A DNA stretch of 64,000 nt from Paenibacillus aceris (GCF_017874035.1 NZ_JAGGKV010000016.1:62001-126000); one strand, 5' to 3'; positions 15,210 through 24,463 are shown, numbered from the stretch's first letter. A program made the numbers and translations. The notes: generated by a model not told the origin, from the sequence alone.

Positions 15210-17813
15210 ATGACTTTACAGAAGCAAGTAGGAGTAGGTGCGCTGGCTTGCGCATTGGTGTGGCAATTAGTAGCTGGGACTACGGTAAATGCGGCAGGAT
15301 CAACGTTGACACTAAGTTCGCAGGAGACAATCACATCAGGCGCAATCATGAAGAACTATGTGTGGACGACAACTAGAAGCAATAAGGATGTTTCGGTGAA
15401 CGCCAACGTGATTGAGGTCGATTTGACGAATCCGAACGTGAAGATAGACGCAATGGCAGGAACGAATACGCAGTTCACGAAAAACCAGAGTGTTTTGGGC
15501 ATGGTGAAGGATAGCGGCGCCGTAGCTGGCGTAAATGGAGATTTCTTTAATACTCAAGCCGAAGGTGTCCCAGAGGGCGCACAAATTACGAATGGAAAGG
15601 TTATGGCGACGCCAGCTAAAATATCTGGCCTCTATTCTTTTGCAATAACGAAGACTAATCAGCCTATTATTGATATTTTTGACTTCCAAGGTAAGGTAAC
15701 GGCGAAGGATGGAACATCTTTTGAGCTTGGTGGTGTGAATAAAACTTATTATTGGGACGATAACGATGTTGCCATGATTGCTGACGGACTTTTCTTATAT
15801 ACGAATGCTTGGGCAATGACACAAAGAGCTGTTGACGGAACGCATGTTCCAACAGAAGCGCTTATTCAGAACGATATCGTCAAGGAAATAGCGGTAGATA
15901 CGAATGTCAAAATGGTTGCTCCTGCTGATGGTTATATTCTCAGAGGTTCGGGCTTGGCACGAGAGTTTATCGTAAATCACCTCAAAGTCGGAGATAAAAT
16001 CACTACCAAATATGATATGGTTCCACACGATGCTTCTAAAACGTATGATTGGAAAAACTTCAAAATGCTCATTGGCGGCAGCACTCTGCTGGTAGATGAG
16101 GCGAAACCGAGTTATTTTACACGAAATATTAATGATTTCAGCGGTTACAGTCCTCGTTCACGAACGGCTCTAGGCTATTCCAAAGATATGAAGACAGCCT
16201 ACATAATCACTTCTGACCGTAGTGCAGGCAGTGCGGGGATGACGCTTCCGGAGCTCCAGCAGTTTATGATCAGTGCGGGCGTTTGGAGAGGAATGGTTCT
16301 CGATGGTGGAGGATCCACGCAGATGGTGTCCAGGCCTCTAGGAGACTTTGATCCGAAGCTGGTGAATAAAACGGAGAATGGAAATCAGCGTTCTGTTGTA
16401 AATGGAGTAGGCGTATACTCTACCGCGCCTAAAGGTGAGTTGAAAGGTCTTATTTTAAAAGGTCAAAATATTTTATTCATGAATGAATCCAGCACTTATC
16501 AATTTAAAGCGTATGATGACTACTATAATCCGATTTCAGTAGATGGTATTATACCAACTTGGAGTAGTTCTACGACAAACGGATCTTTTAAAGATAATGT
16601 ATTTACACCGACAATGCCTGGTAAGACGCAAATTACTGCAAAGTCAGGCAAAGGTTCAGCATCCATGGACGTAGAGGTTATCGGCAGGGATCAGATTAAT
16701 GCAATGAAATTTAATGCAGGTGCCTTTTCGTTGACAGAGGGTGGGGATTTTAGGCTCCCGATTACGGTAACAACTAAGAATGGGGCAACAAGAGAATTGC
16801 CGGCGGCTTCAGCAACATGGGAATTGAGCGGAGTGAAGGGAAGCTTGAAAGACGGCGTTCTTCATGTGGATAGTGCTTCAGGATCACAAGCTGCTCAGGT
16901 GATTGCGAGATATGATGGCTTTAGCACAATGGTTACTCTTCCAGTAGGACAAGAAAAGATCTGGTATGACTTAGACAAGTCTGCCGTCATGACAACAGGT
17001 GATAAATATCCGGCAGAGGTTGTCTCTTCGGTGAACATTGAACAGGCAAATGGGAATAAGAATTTGGCGATCACATACGACTTTACAAAAGGTACAGGAA
17101 CGAAAGCAGCGTATGCCCGATTTGATGGCACAAACGGTGTTCAGATTGCAGGCGAACCCGAGTTTATTACGGCTAAGGTGCTAGGTGACGGTAGTTTTAA
17201 CTGGGTGCGTGCTGAAATTGTTGATGCCGATGGGAAATTGAACTATGTTAGCTTTACGGAGAATACCAACTGGACAGGTTGGCGCAAATTGACGGCAGAT
17301 GTATCCGATCTGAAATTCCCGATTAAGCTCAAGAGTGTATATGTAGCTAATCCCGCGAATGGACAGGATGAAAGAGCCCCCAAAGGGAAAATTAGTATCG
17401 ATGATATTTCTTTTATTTATAAGGGACAGTTGCCAGCTCTACCGAAAAATTCAGTGAAACTTACGGTTAATAAGAAACAAGTAACAGTTAATGATAAGGC
17501 CATGACACTAGAGCAAGCTCCCACGATTGTGAATGACAATACACTTATTCCAATTCGTTTTGTAACCGAAGCTCTTGGCGGTAACGTGAAGTGGGATGAT
17601 AAAGAGCGGAAAGTAACCGTTATTCGCGGGGACAAGTTAATTGACCTGTGGATTGATAATGCTGATTTACTGGCAAATGGGAATCGTGTCACTGCGGAAG
17701 TTGCGCCAAAAATTATGAATAATGTGACCATGGTGCCGCTGCGTGTGGTTTCTGAGAAATTAGGATTTAAGGTAGGCTGGGATCCCCAAAATTACGGAAT
17801 TTCTATCGAATAA
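15210..17813 (+). CDS. Secreted phosphodiester glycosidase (NAGPA-type) with C-terminal copper-amine-oxidase-N domain
   Basis: A signal peptide (about 1-28) is followed at about 75-400 by an NAGPA/DUF2233 domain, with VAGVNGDFFNTQAEGVPEGAQI and VLDGGGSTQMVSRP as hallmark stretches. Members hydrolyse sugar-phosphate diesters; in Gram-positives the target is thought to be a wall or extracellular polymer. An Ig-like module (about 405-490), a beta-sandwich region (about 570-740) and a two-repeat Cu_amine_oxidN1 module (about 745-867, with DNTLIPIRFVTEALGGNVKWDD and NNVTMVPLRVVSEKLGFKVGW) complete its 867 residues. AGGAG lies 14 bases before the ATG, a long gap. The substrate cannot be told. Confidence 0.85.
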   Translation: MTLQKQVGVGALACALVWQLVAGTTVNAAGSTLTLSSQETITSGAIMKNYVWTTTRSNKDVSVNANVIEVDLTNPNVKIDAMAGTNTQFTKNQSVLGMVKDSGAVAGVNGDFFNTQAEGVPEGAQITNGKVMATPAKISGLYSFAITKTNQPIIDIFDFQGKVTAKDGTSFELGGVNKTYYWDDNDVAMIADGLFLYTNAWAMTQRAVDGTHVPTEALIQNDIVKEIAVDTNVKMVAPADGYILRGSGLAREFIVNHLKVGDKITTKYDMVPHDASKTYDWKNFKMLIGGSTLLVDEAKPSYFTRNINDFSGYSPRSRTALGYSKDMKTAYIITSDRSAGSAGMTLPELQQFMISAGVWRGMVLDGGGSTQMVSRPLGDFDPKLVNKTENGNQRSVVNGVGVYSTAPKGELKGLILKGQNILFMNESSTYQFKAYDDYYNPISVDGIIPTWSSSTTNGSFKDNVFTPTMPGKTQITAKSGKGSASMDVEVIGRDQINAMKFNAGAFSLTEGGDFRLPITVTTKNGATRELPAASATWELSGVKGSLKDGVLHVDSASGSQAAQVIARYDGFSTMVTLPVGQEKIWYDLDKSAVMTTGDKYPAEVVSSVNIEQANGNKNLAITYDFTKGTGTKAAYARFDGTNGVQIAGEPEFITAKVLGDGSFNWVRAEIVDADGKLNYVSFTENTNWTGWRKLTADVSDLKFPIKLKSVYVANPANGQDERAPKGKISIDDISFIYKGQLPALPKNSVKLTVNKKQVTVNDKAMTLEQAPTIVNDNTLIPIRFVTEALGGNVKWDDKERKVTVIRGDKLIDLWIDNADLLANGNRVTAEVAPKIMNNVTMVPLRVVSEKLGFKVGWDPQNYGISIE

Positions 17814-17909
17814 ATAGTGCTAGAAGTCCAATTCAAATTGTAAGAACTATGGTACAATATGGGGTAGACTAATTTCTAATATCGTTCAACAAAAAGGAGC
17901 ATGTTTCAT

Positions 17910-19097
17910 TTGCAACCAGACGCTATAGATCGTGTCATAAAAAACGCAATTAACGTCATGGAGAGCAGCAAGTATCAGATGTTTGAGATCGCTGAAGCTT
18001 CTCGCTTGGAGAAAGAATCGCTTACTCGTGAACTTGAGGAAATCAAGTATGAAACGAGTATCACGATTGATTTGGTCGACAAGCTAGAGAAGGATTACAA
18101 GCGTTCCCGCATTCGACTTACGGAAGTCAGTCGTGACTTTAATAAATACCGTGAGGAAGATATTAAGGTTGCTTATGAAGCGGCTATTGCCTTTCAATTA
18201 CAGCTTACTATTGCTAGGGAAAAAGAAAATAATCTGAAGACCAGACGCAATGACCTGCAAGTGCGCACTAAGAATGTAGACAAGCAGGTAGAGCGGGCTG
18301 AAACGATCGTTTCTCAGATGAATGTAGTTTTAGAATACTTATCCGGAGATCTCAATCAGGTCACTCGCATATTAGAATCGGCTAAAAACAGGCAGTTGCT
18401 TGGCTTAAAAATTATCTTGGCGCAAGAGGAAGAGCGAAAGCGTATAGCACGTGAAATTCACGATGGTATGGCTCAAACCTTGGCGAACGTCGTGCTTCGC
18501 ACTGAAATTGCGCAGCGTATGCTTATGAAAGAAGACATCCCTGCAGTAAAGGAAGAGCTAGTGGATCTAAAGGGTCAAGTCAGAGGGGGGCTTGAAGAAG
18601 TTCGCAAGATCATCTTCAATCTCCGCCCAATGGCGCTTGACGATCTAGGCATCGTGCCGACACTGCGTAAATATGTTCAAGATTTTGAAGAGAAGTATCG
18701 AATTCGTACGCAGTTCAATCTCATAGGCAAGCAAACTCGCATTCCATCAGGGCTTGAAATTGCGATTTTCCGACTGGTGCAAGAAGCTCTATCTAATGTA
18801 ATAAAACATGCGAAGGCAACTTTCTTATCTGTTGAGCTAACACTGGAATCTGATCAAGTACAAATCTACGTTGTAGATAATGGGGTCGGCTTCGATGTGC
18901 CGCAAACAGAGCAGAAAATAGCTAAAGGGAACAATTTCGGGCTGCTGGGCATGCGTGAGCGTGTGGAGCTACTGGAAGGCACAATGATCATTGATTCCGC
19001 CAAAGATTCCGGAACCAAAATTAAAATGCTGATCCCTATTGGCGGCGGTGCAGAGAACAAGGAGGAAAATCAAAATGGACAACACGGCGAGTCATAA
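17910..19097 (+). CDS. degS: Sensor histidine kinase DegS
   Basis: It is a cytoplasmic kinase that phosphorylates DegU to control exoenzymes, motility, competence and biofilm genes. The N-terminal half is a long coiled-coil sensor region; the phospho-accepting histidine is in ERKRIAREIHDGMAQTL (HisKA_3 type), followed by a HATPase domain with DNGVGFDVP and GLLGMRERVELLEG. AGGAG at 17895-17899 fits a TTG start at 17910 (spacing 10) better than the ATG at 17901 (spacing 1), giving 395 residues; the alternative adds three. Its end overlaps degU by 23 bases, so translation is coupled. Confidence 0.93.
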   Translation: MQPDAIDRVIKNAINVMESSKYQMFEIAEASRLEKESLTRELEEIKYETSITIDLVDKLEKDYKRSRIRLTEVSRDFNKYREEDIKVAYEAAIAFQLQLTIAREKENNLKTRRNDLQVRTKNVDKQVERAETIVSQMNVVLEYLSGDLNQVTRILESAKNRQLLGLKIILAQEEERKRIAREIHDGMAQTLANVVLRTEIAQRMLMKEDIPAVKEELVDLKGQVRGGLEEVRKIIFNLRPMALDDLGIVPTLRKYVQDFEEKYRIRTQFNLIGKQTRIPSGLEIAIFRLVQEALSNVIKHAKATFLSVELTLESDQVQIYVVDNGVGFDVPQTEQKIAKGNNFGLLGMRERVELLEGTMIIDSAKDSGTKIKMLIPIGGGAENKEENQNGQHGES

Positions 19098-19800
19098 GCG
19101 CAATGTACGAATTGTTATTGCGGACGATCATCAGCTTTTTCGTGAAGGCGTTAAACGGATTATCAATATGGAAGATGATATGGAAGTCATCGGTGAGTGT
19201 GGTGATGGTATTCAGGTTATCGAGCTTTGCAATCAAATCACACCGGATATTGTTCTCATGGATATTAACATGCCGCTTGAGAACGGTGTCGTCGCGACTG
19301 AGCGCCTAAAGCTTATTTTCCCTGATATTAAGGTTATTATCCTTTCACTTCATGATGATGAGAGCTATGTGTTCGAGACCCTGCGCAAAGGAGCTTCAGG
19401 TTATTTGCTTAAGGATATGGAAGCGGAGTCTTTGATTAATGCGATCCGTTCCGTTGTTGCTGGTCACGCCTACATTCATCCGAAAGTTACAGGTAAACTG
19501 ATCAATCAGCTTAGACGTATGACATATTTAGATGACGTCGGTGTGGTTGGTTCAGGGCAGGGTGCTAAGGATTCTGCGCTTAAGTATATACATAATACCA
19601 ACAGTCCACTTACCAAACGGGAAGCGGAAGTTCTTCGTCTTATGGCAGAAGGCAAAAGCAATAAACTGATCGGAGAGTTTCTCTATATCAGTGAAAAAAC
19701 GGTGAAAAACCATGTCAGTTCCATACTCCAAAAGATGGAAGTAGATGATCGTACACAAGCGGTTATCATTGCGATTAAGAATGGTTGGGTAACCTTGTAA
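19075..19800 (+). CDS. degU: Response regulator DegU
   Basis: It is the partner of DegS and a NarL/LuxR-type DNA-binding regulator of 241 residues. The receiver domain (about 10-130) has the acidic pair ADD near residue 17 and the phospho-acceptor Asp63 in VLMDINMP; the C-terminal HTH (about 175-235) has LTKREAEVLRLMAEGKSNKLIGEFLYISEKTVKNHV. ATG 19075 follows AAGGAGG; an in-frame ATG at 19039 lies deep inside degS and is not needed. Its position just before competence and flagellar genes is the usual Bacillales arrangement. Confidence 0.96.
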   Translation: MDNTASHKRNVRIVIADDHQLFREGVKRIINMEDDMEVIGECGDGIQVIELCNQITPDIVLMDINMPLENGVVATERLKLIFPDIKVIILSLHDDESYVFETLRKGASGYLLKDMEAESLINAIRSVVAGHAYIHPKVTGKLINQLRRMTYLDDVGVVGSGQGAKDSALKYIHNTNSPLTKREAEVLRLMAEGKSNKLIGEFLYISEKTVKNHVSSILQKMEVDDRTQAVIIAIKNGWVTL

Positions 19801-19865
19801 GACACCCTTTGTAGGAACCCCTCTACTTTTTGCGGCATACACTGCAAATAAGGGAGGGATCCGCT

Positions 19866-20261
19866 ATGTGGATTGGATTGCTTTGGATCTTGGGTTGCTA
19901 CGGAATAAGCATCGCTGTGCTTCATCTATTGTTCGGAACCCGTAGGGGTAGAAATAAGAAGCCGGCTAAAGTTCTGCTTGTCACCAAAAATAATCAAAAT
20001 CAAATTGAATGGTATATTCGTTCACTTTTTTTCTTCTCTGGTTTAAAGGGCTACGAAGTTACGGCTACAATTTTCGATGAAGGATCGACTGACGATACGA
20101 GGCAAATTATAGAACGATTATCTCATACCCATTTGCTTGAGCTTAGATATCAGACGGACTATGATGCTGTTGATCAATTCATGAGTCAACATGCTGGAGA
20201 ACCCCTTGTTGTTGTGCATCTCAGCAACAGGGAAGACCTCGTGAAGATCCCTGTCGTTTAG
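19866..20261 (+). CDS. Short membrane-anchored protein with glycosyltransferase-2-like segment (131 aa)
   Basis: AGGGAGG precedes ATG 19866. Residues 2-20 are a hydrophobic anchor (WIGLLWILGCYGISIAVLHLL). The following KVLLVTKNNQNQIEWYIRSLFF...ATIFDEGSTDDTRQIIERL resembles the first beta-alpha-beta units of a family 2 glycosyltransferase, including a D-x-G-S-T-D-D-T stretch. The protein stops before any catalytic domain could be complete. It may be a decayed or minimal relative with a non-catalytic role. It lies between degU and comFA, where Bacillus subtilis has other genes. Confidence 0.65.
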   Translation: MWIGLLWILGCYGISIAVLHLLFGTRRGRNKKPAKVLLVTKNNQNQIEWYIRSLFFFSGLKGYEVTATIFDEGSTDDTRQIIERLSHTHLLELRYQTDYDAVDQFMSQHAGEPLVVVHLSNREDLVKIPVV

Positions 20262-20309
20262 CAGCATTCGCTTAAAGCTGTTATTTTGAAAAAGAGAGTA
20301 AGGTGGGCA

Positions 20310-22223
20310 ATGAAGGTTCAACTTTACGCAGTTTGTTTGAATAAAGAGTGGAAGTGGCATTTTACAATTCACCTTATGACGGACATTCAATATTGGTTCG
20401 AGCAATACGCAGCCGACGCCGGCCTCGTAGTGTTCGAACCTTTTATTTCGTTTGGGCAGGGTGTGCGGATGCTACGCAAACTCAATGATGCTAGTTCGGT
20501 GCTAGCAAGTGCGAATGATGAGAGAATGCTGCAGTTCTTTCGTCAGGTCGCGAAGGATTGTGGTCTGCAAAGCAGTGACACTTTTGAAATGAAAAAAGTA
20601 TCGATGGAGACATGGAAGCAAGACACGCGTCCGAGAGTCACCTTAGACTCGCAGCTCTATGCCAAGCTTGTAACAGCTTGCAGTGGCAGGTCGCTGCTTA
20701 TCGAGGAGTTTGAGCAGTTGCTAGAAGCATCTGGCATAGAGCTTGGCGGCGTTGGGGAAGTGTTTCAGAGCTATCTTCAGCTTGCTCATCTTAACGGTGA
20801 TATAACGTTGGAGACTGCCCTGCGAATGGAAGAGTTCCGTGACTGGCGCCGGATGTTTAGCGAGAAGATGACATATTGCTGCAATCGTTGCGGCAGTGTT
20901 GATGAGCAGATGTATTGGACGGCTTGCCAGCATTGCGGCCAGGATTGTCCGTACTGTGAGGCATGCTTGACGATGGGAAGGGCGAGATCTTGCTCGCTGC
21001 TCATACTTGGACGTGCAGCAAGAGATGTATTCGAGGTAAACAGTACATACTCTAAACGGGGACAAAAGTTTGTCGTTAAGGGTTCGGCTCAGGAGAATCT
21101 TCAAGCCAGTATTGAACCCTGGGGGCTTAGCGAAGCTCAGGCTAGGGCATCTCTGGAAGGGCTGCGCTTTATAATTGGTGAGAATGAGCTAGTTGAAAGA
21201 GCATCGCTAGCTCAAGCGCCTCGCCGGTTTCTTATCTGGGCGGTTACCGGCGCGGGAAAGACGGAAATGATATTTCCCTTCGTTCATCACACAGTGGCCA
21301 GGGGAGGACGTGTCCTTATCGCAACCCCGCGCAAAGACGTGGTGCTGGAGCTACAGCCCCGAATAGCTCGTGCTTTTAGCGGCCATAGCGTAGTGACGCT
21401 TTACGGAGGTAGCGAGCAGCGGTGGGAGCAGGGGCAGATCACAATTGCGACGACGCATCAGCTCATGCGGTTTTATGAAGCGTTTGACCTTGTCATTATT
21501 GATGAGATTGATGCATTTCCTTATCATAACAACCCAATGCTTACCTATGCCGCCGCTAAGGTCTGTAAGCCTAGCGGCGTTAATATTTTGCTTTCGGCAA
21601 CACCGCCGAAAACTATTAGGCAGGCAGCTGAGCGTGGCCAACTGCCTCATGTGCGAGTGCCCGTACGTTTTCATAGGAACCCTTTGCCGGTTCCACAGTT
21701 AATAGCCGTCTCATCCCTAAGCAAATTCATACAGTTTCGAAATCTGCCTAACTCGTTATTTTCAAGGCTATTGGCTTCTGTGGATCGTGGTGCGCAGTTG
21801 TTTATTTTTGTTCCTAACATTCGGTTAGTGGAACCTACGGTGAATTTGCTAAGGGCAAAGTTAAGTCAGGCGGGTATCACAGTGTCTGTCGAAGGAACTT
21901 CATCGAAGGACCCTACCCGAGTTGAGAAGGTACAACGTTTTCGAAATAGGGACATACGGTTGCTGGTGACAACAACGATTCTGGAACGAGGAGTTACTGT
22001 ACCCAAGTCAGATGTATTTATTTTGGAGGCTGACTCAAAGTTATTTGACGAAGCGGCACTTGTTCAGATGGCAGGGCGGGCTGGCAGATCAAAGGATGAC
22101 CCGGCTGGGATGGTTTATTTTGCGGCAAAAGAAATCACACATTCACAGAAGGAGGCTGTTCGACAAATTAGGAAAATGAACCGCATCGCGCGTAAACAAG
22201 GTTATTTTGAAAGGGGGAAATGA
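20310..22223 (+). CDS. comFA: Competence helicase/translocase ComFA
   Basis: ComFA is the cytosolic ATPase thought to help pull single-stranded DNA in during transformation. It has a zinc site (CCNRCGS...CQHCGQDCPYCEAC, about 189-220), Walker A TGAGKTEM near 312, the DEAD-like IIDEID near 395, motif III LLSATPP and a helicase C-terminal part ending in QMAGRAGR. At 637 residues it is longer than Bacillus subtilis ComFA (~460), mostly through ~190 residues before the zinc site. ATG 20310 follows AAGGTGG at a short distance; an upstream in-frame TTG (20286) lacks a ribosome site. It abuts comFC, and no comFB lies between. Confidence 0.92.
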   Translation: MKVQLYAVCLNKEWKWHFTIHLMTDIQYWFEQYAADAGLVVFEPFISFGQGVRMLRKLNDASSVLASANDERMLQFFRQVAKDCGLQSSDTFEMKKVSMETWKQDTRPRVTLDSQLYAKLVTACSGRSLLIEEFEQLLEASGIELGGVGEVFQSYLQLAHLNGDITLETALRMEEFRDWRRMFSEKMTYCCNRCGSVDEQMYWTACQHCGQDCPYCEACLTMGRARSCSLLILGRAARDVFEVNSTYSKRGQKFVVKGSAQENLQASIEPWGLSEAQARASLEGLRFIIGENELVERASLAQAPRRFLIWAVTGAGKTEMIFPFVHHTVARGGRVLIATPRKDVVLELQPRIARAFSGHSVVTLYGGSEQRWEQGQITIATTHQLMRFYEAFDLVIIDEIDAFPYHNNPMLTYAAAKVCKPSGVNILLSATPPKTIRQAAERGQLPHVRVPVRFHRNPLPVPQLIAVSSLSKFIQFRNLPNSLFSRLLASVDRGAQLFIFVPNIRLVEPTVNLLRAKLSQAGITVSVEGTSSKDPTRVEKVQRFRNRDIRLLVTTTILERGVTVPKSDVFILEADSKLFDEAALVQMAGRAGRSKDDPAGMVYFAAKEITHSQKEAVRQIRKMNRIARKQGYFERGK

Positions 22224-22997
22224 ATGAGAGTTTGGAGAGTTTGGCTGGAAGGAATGAGGGCAGCCGTCTATTCGCTGCTTAGCCCTATGAAGAAGGAATG
22301 CCTAGTATGTAAACAGCCCAGCAGAATTCAGGTTGAAAAGCTGGGATTGTGCAATTCATGTTATATACGAATACCTTGGATTCGAGAAGCGCTTTGCCGA
22401 ATATGCGGGCGGGGGGAGGTATGCTATGACTGTCAAAGAAGGCAGTACGCTTACTTCTCGCAAAGCCGCAGTGCGGTGAGATATGACGAAACGATGAAAG
22501 GGCTTTTAGCCCGTTACAAATACCGGGGAGACGAAAGGCTCAAGGGCATTATTGGGGGTATGCTCGTTCATGCTTATCACTTATTGCAGAAGGAAATGGA
22601 ACAGCAACGATGTGCAGAATCGCCTTCGTTTCAGGAGCTTATCACATTCGTACCTGTAAGTGAGCGCAGATTGCTGGAGCGCGGTTTTAATCAAGCCGAG
22701 CAGATGGCTAATGAGTTAGGCCGAATTACCGGAATCCCTGTTGTACCTCTTCTTAATCGTTCCAAACATACAGATAAACAAAGCTTCAAGAGGAGGAGTG
22801 AGCGACTGGACGATTTGACGAATGTTTTTGAGATGGACAAAATGTTCCAAAGTCAATTGACAAGCTACCTGGCAGCCTCATACGTCATTTACATTGTGGA
22901 TGATGTATACACAACCGGGAGTACTATGAATCAATGTGCTAAAGTCCTTTCTGAGTGTCTACCGGTAAAAGTATTCGGGATAACTTGGGCGAGGTAG
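22224..22997 (+). CDS. comFC: Competence protein ComFC, phosphoribosyltransferase-like
   Basis: A double-stranded-zinc N-terminus (CLVCKQPS...LCNSC, CRICGRGEVCYDC) is followed by a type I phosphoribosyltransferase fold with the PRPP-binding motif YIVDDVYTTGSTM near the end. ComFC works with ComFA in DNA uptake at the inner face of the membrane; its exact chemistry is not settled. At 257 residues it is full-length. Its ATG follows the comFA stop codon directly (no intervening base), with AAAGGGGG inside the end of comFA as ribosome site, so the two are co-translated. Confidence 0.92.
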   Translation: MRVWRVWLEGMRAAVYSLLSPMKKECLVCKQPSRIQVEKLGLCNSCYIRIPWIREALCRICGRGEVCYDCQRRQYAYFSQSRSAVRYDETMKGLLARYKYRGDERLKGIIGGMLVHAYHLLQKEMEQQRCAESPSFQELITFVPVSERRLLERGFNQAEQMANELGRITGIPVVPLLNRSKHTDKQSFKRRSERLDDLTNVFEMDKMFQSQLTSYLAASYVIYIVDDVYTTGSTMNQCAKVLSECLPVKVFGITWAR

Positions 22998-23107
22998 AAA
23001 GATTACAAGACGCATACCATTCAAAATATTAATAGGCAAACGCTGTCGAATTGCGGTAAACTGGAATTAAATAATGGGTATTGGGAACAATAGAAGGGGG
23101 CCATATA

Positions 23108-23530
23108 ATGGGCATGAACGTTGCTAATTGTCCACGTTGTGGGAAGATTTTCGTTAAGGGATTTGCTGAGCTATGCCTGAATTGTTTAAAGGATTTGGAA
23201 CTGCAGTACGATAAATGTTTGAAGTACTTACGTGAAAATAGAGGGGCTACTATTAACGAATTGAGCGAAGCAACAGAGGTTTCAACCAAACAGATAACTA
23301 AATTCATTCGTGAAGGTCGAATTTCTATTATAAATGCCCCCAATATGTCATACCCTTGCGAAGTATGCGGGACATTAATTAGAGATAAAACAATTTGCGA
23401 GTCCTGCCGAAGTAAATTAGCCAAAGATGTGAGGCTCAATACAGAGGAGGAGCAACGACGGAAAGAGTTAAACGTAGAAGAAACCAGGAGTAGTTTTAAA
23501 ATTAAAGATCGTTTAAAGAATAGGCACTAA
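23108..23530 (+). CDS. yvyF: YvyF-like flagellar operon protein (140 aa)
   Basis: Two zinc-knuckle pairs flank a helix-turn-helix-like segment: CPRCGKIF...CLNCL at the start, then TINELSEATEVSTKQITKFIREGRI, then CEVCG...CESC. This is the pattern of the YvyF family that sits just before flgM in Bacillales and is thought to regulate flagellar genes. ATG 23108 follows GAAGGGGG by seven bases. The charged C-terminal tail (about 110-140) is likely flexible. A terminator-like hairpin at 23572 ends the unit. Confidence 0.85.
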   Translation: MGMNVANCPRCGKIFVKGFAELCLNCLKDLELQYDKCLKYLRENRGATINELSEATEVSTKQITKFIREGRISIINAPNMSYPCEVCGTLIRDKTICESCRSKLAKDVRLNTEEEQRRKELNVEETRSSFKIKDRLKNRH

Positions 23531-23550
23531 TAATCATAATTGGATTGATA

Positions 23551-23578
23551 TAAAGTTTCATATGCCGGATGCCGATAA
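23551..23578 (+). promoter_or_regulatory. Sigma-D-type promoter of the flgM operon
   Basis: TAAA at 23551-23554, 16 bases, then GCCGATAA at 23571-23578 closely fit the flagellar sigma-D consensus (TAAA, N14-16, GCCGATAT). It lies 56 bases before flgM and should drive flgM-flgN-flgK-flgL and beyond. Confidence 0.8.
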
Positions 23579-23601
23579 TAGTATTAACGATTATCGGTTT
23601 T
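23572..23601 (+). terminator. Terminator-like hairpin overlapping the flgM promoter
   Basis: CCGATAAT and ATTATCGG form a perfect eight-base stem with a ten-base loop, followed by TTTTG. It probably ends transcripts arriving from comF/yvyF. Its left arm is the -10 element of the sigma-D promoter. Confidence 0.6.
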
Positions 23602-23633
23602 GTTCATTATAAAGAGATATTGAGGTGTAACCA

Positions 23634-23903
23634 ATGAAAATCAATGAAAATCAAAGAATTGGAAATATAAATAAATATATACAAAGCAATGAAAACAGAT
23701 CTGTAAACGGAACGGAAAAGAAAAAAAGGAAAGACGAAGTGCAGATCTCTGCGGAGGCCAAAGAATTACTGGAGAATGCATCGGCAGTTCGGAGTAACGA
23801 ACAAAAGCAACGTATTCAAGAGCTTAAGGAATCCGTATCAGCGGGAACTTATCATGTAGAAGCTCGTAAAATTGCTGAGAAGTTGTTCCCTTATATTAAA
23901 TGA
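23634..23903 (+). CDS. flgM: Anti-sigma-D factor FlgM
   Basis: FlgM holds sigma-D inactive until the hook-basal body is complete. The 89-residue protein has the expected disordered, polar front and the conserved C-terminal half with DEVQISAEAKELLE and RIQELKESVSAGTYHVEARKIAEKLF, the sigma-binding helices. GAGGTG precedes the ATG. It is the first gene of the late flagellar operon and is preceded by a sigma-D-type promoter, which gives the usual self-limiting loop. Confidence 0.94.
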   Translation: MKINENQRIGNINKYIQSNENRSVNGTEKKKRKDEVQISAEAKELLENASAVRSNEQKQRIQELKESVSAGTYHVEARKIAEKLFPYIK

Positions 23904-23937
23904 TATTTTATGTAAAGAGGAATAGGTGGTTTTTGAA

Positions 23938-24438
23938 GTGTCCATAACAGCCATAGTTGATTTATTGAATGAGATGACAGAACTTCATGAGGAACTAGTA
24001 CAATTTTCTCTTGGAAAACGAAATGTTATTATGCGTAACGATGTGAATGAGCTAGCTGCTATTGTCAAAAAAGAGGCTAAACTCATCAAAGATATTAGTG
24101 ATTTAGATCAAAAGCGAGTGGTTTTAGTGTGTGAATATATGATATCTCGATGTTATCAACCTAACCCATCCATAACCCTGAGTGATTTTATAAAAATTAT
24201 CTTTAAAGCTGAGGAGAAGTTACAATTATTGGATGCCCGCAATAATCTGGAATTGAAGTTGAATGAACTGAAAGAAGCGAACTTAACGAATAAGCAATTG
24301 GTTAAACTCTCACTAAATTTTATTGACCTTTCTCTGGACTTATTAACGGGCTCATTTGAACAAGAATTAATATATAAGAATCCAAATCAACAGCATGGGA
24401 TTAAGCGGAATTCAACGATGTTTGATTCGAGAATATAA
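23938..24438 (+). CDS. flgN: Flagellar chaperone FlgN
   Basis: FlgN binds the hook-filament junction proteins FlgK and FlgL before export. The product is almost all amphipathic helix with leucine heptads (about 5-150) and a polar tail, as in FlgN/YvyG proteins, and it sits between flgM and flgK. The start is uncertain: GTG 23938 stands eight bases after AGGTGG, while an in-frame GTG at 23926 stands after AGAGG and would add four residues. The length, 166 residues, is normal. Confidence 0.85.
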   Translation: MSITAIVDLLNEMTELHEELVQFSLGKRNVIMRNDVNELAAIVKKEAKLIKDISDLDQKRVVLVCEYMISRCYQPNPSITLSDFIKIIFKAEEKLQLLDARNNLELKLNELKEANLTNKQLVKLSLNFIDLSLDLLTGSFEQELIYKNPNQQHGIKRNSTMFDSRI

Positions 24439-24463
24439 ATAATGTGAAAAAGGAAGTGAAAGG

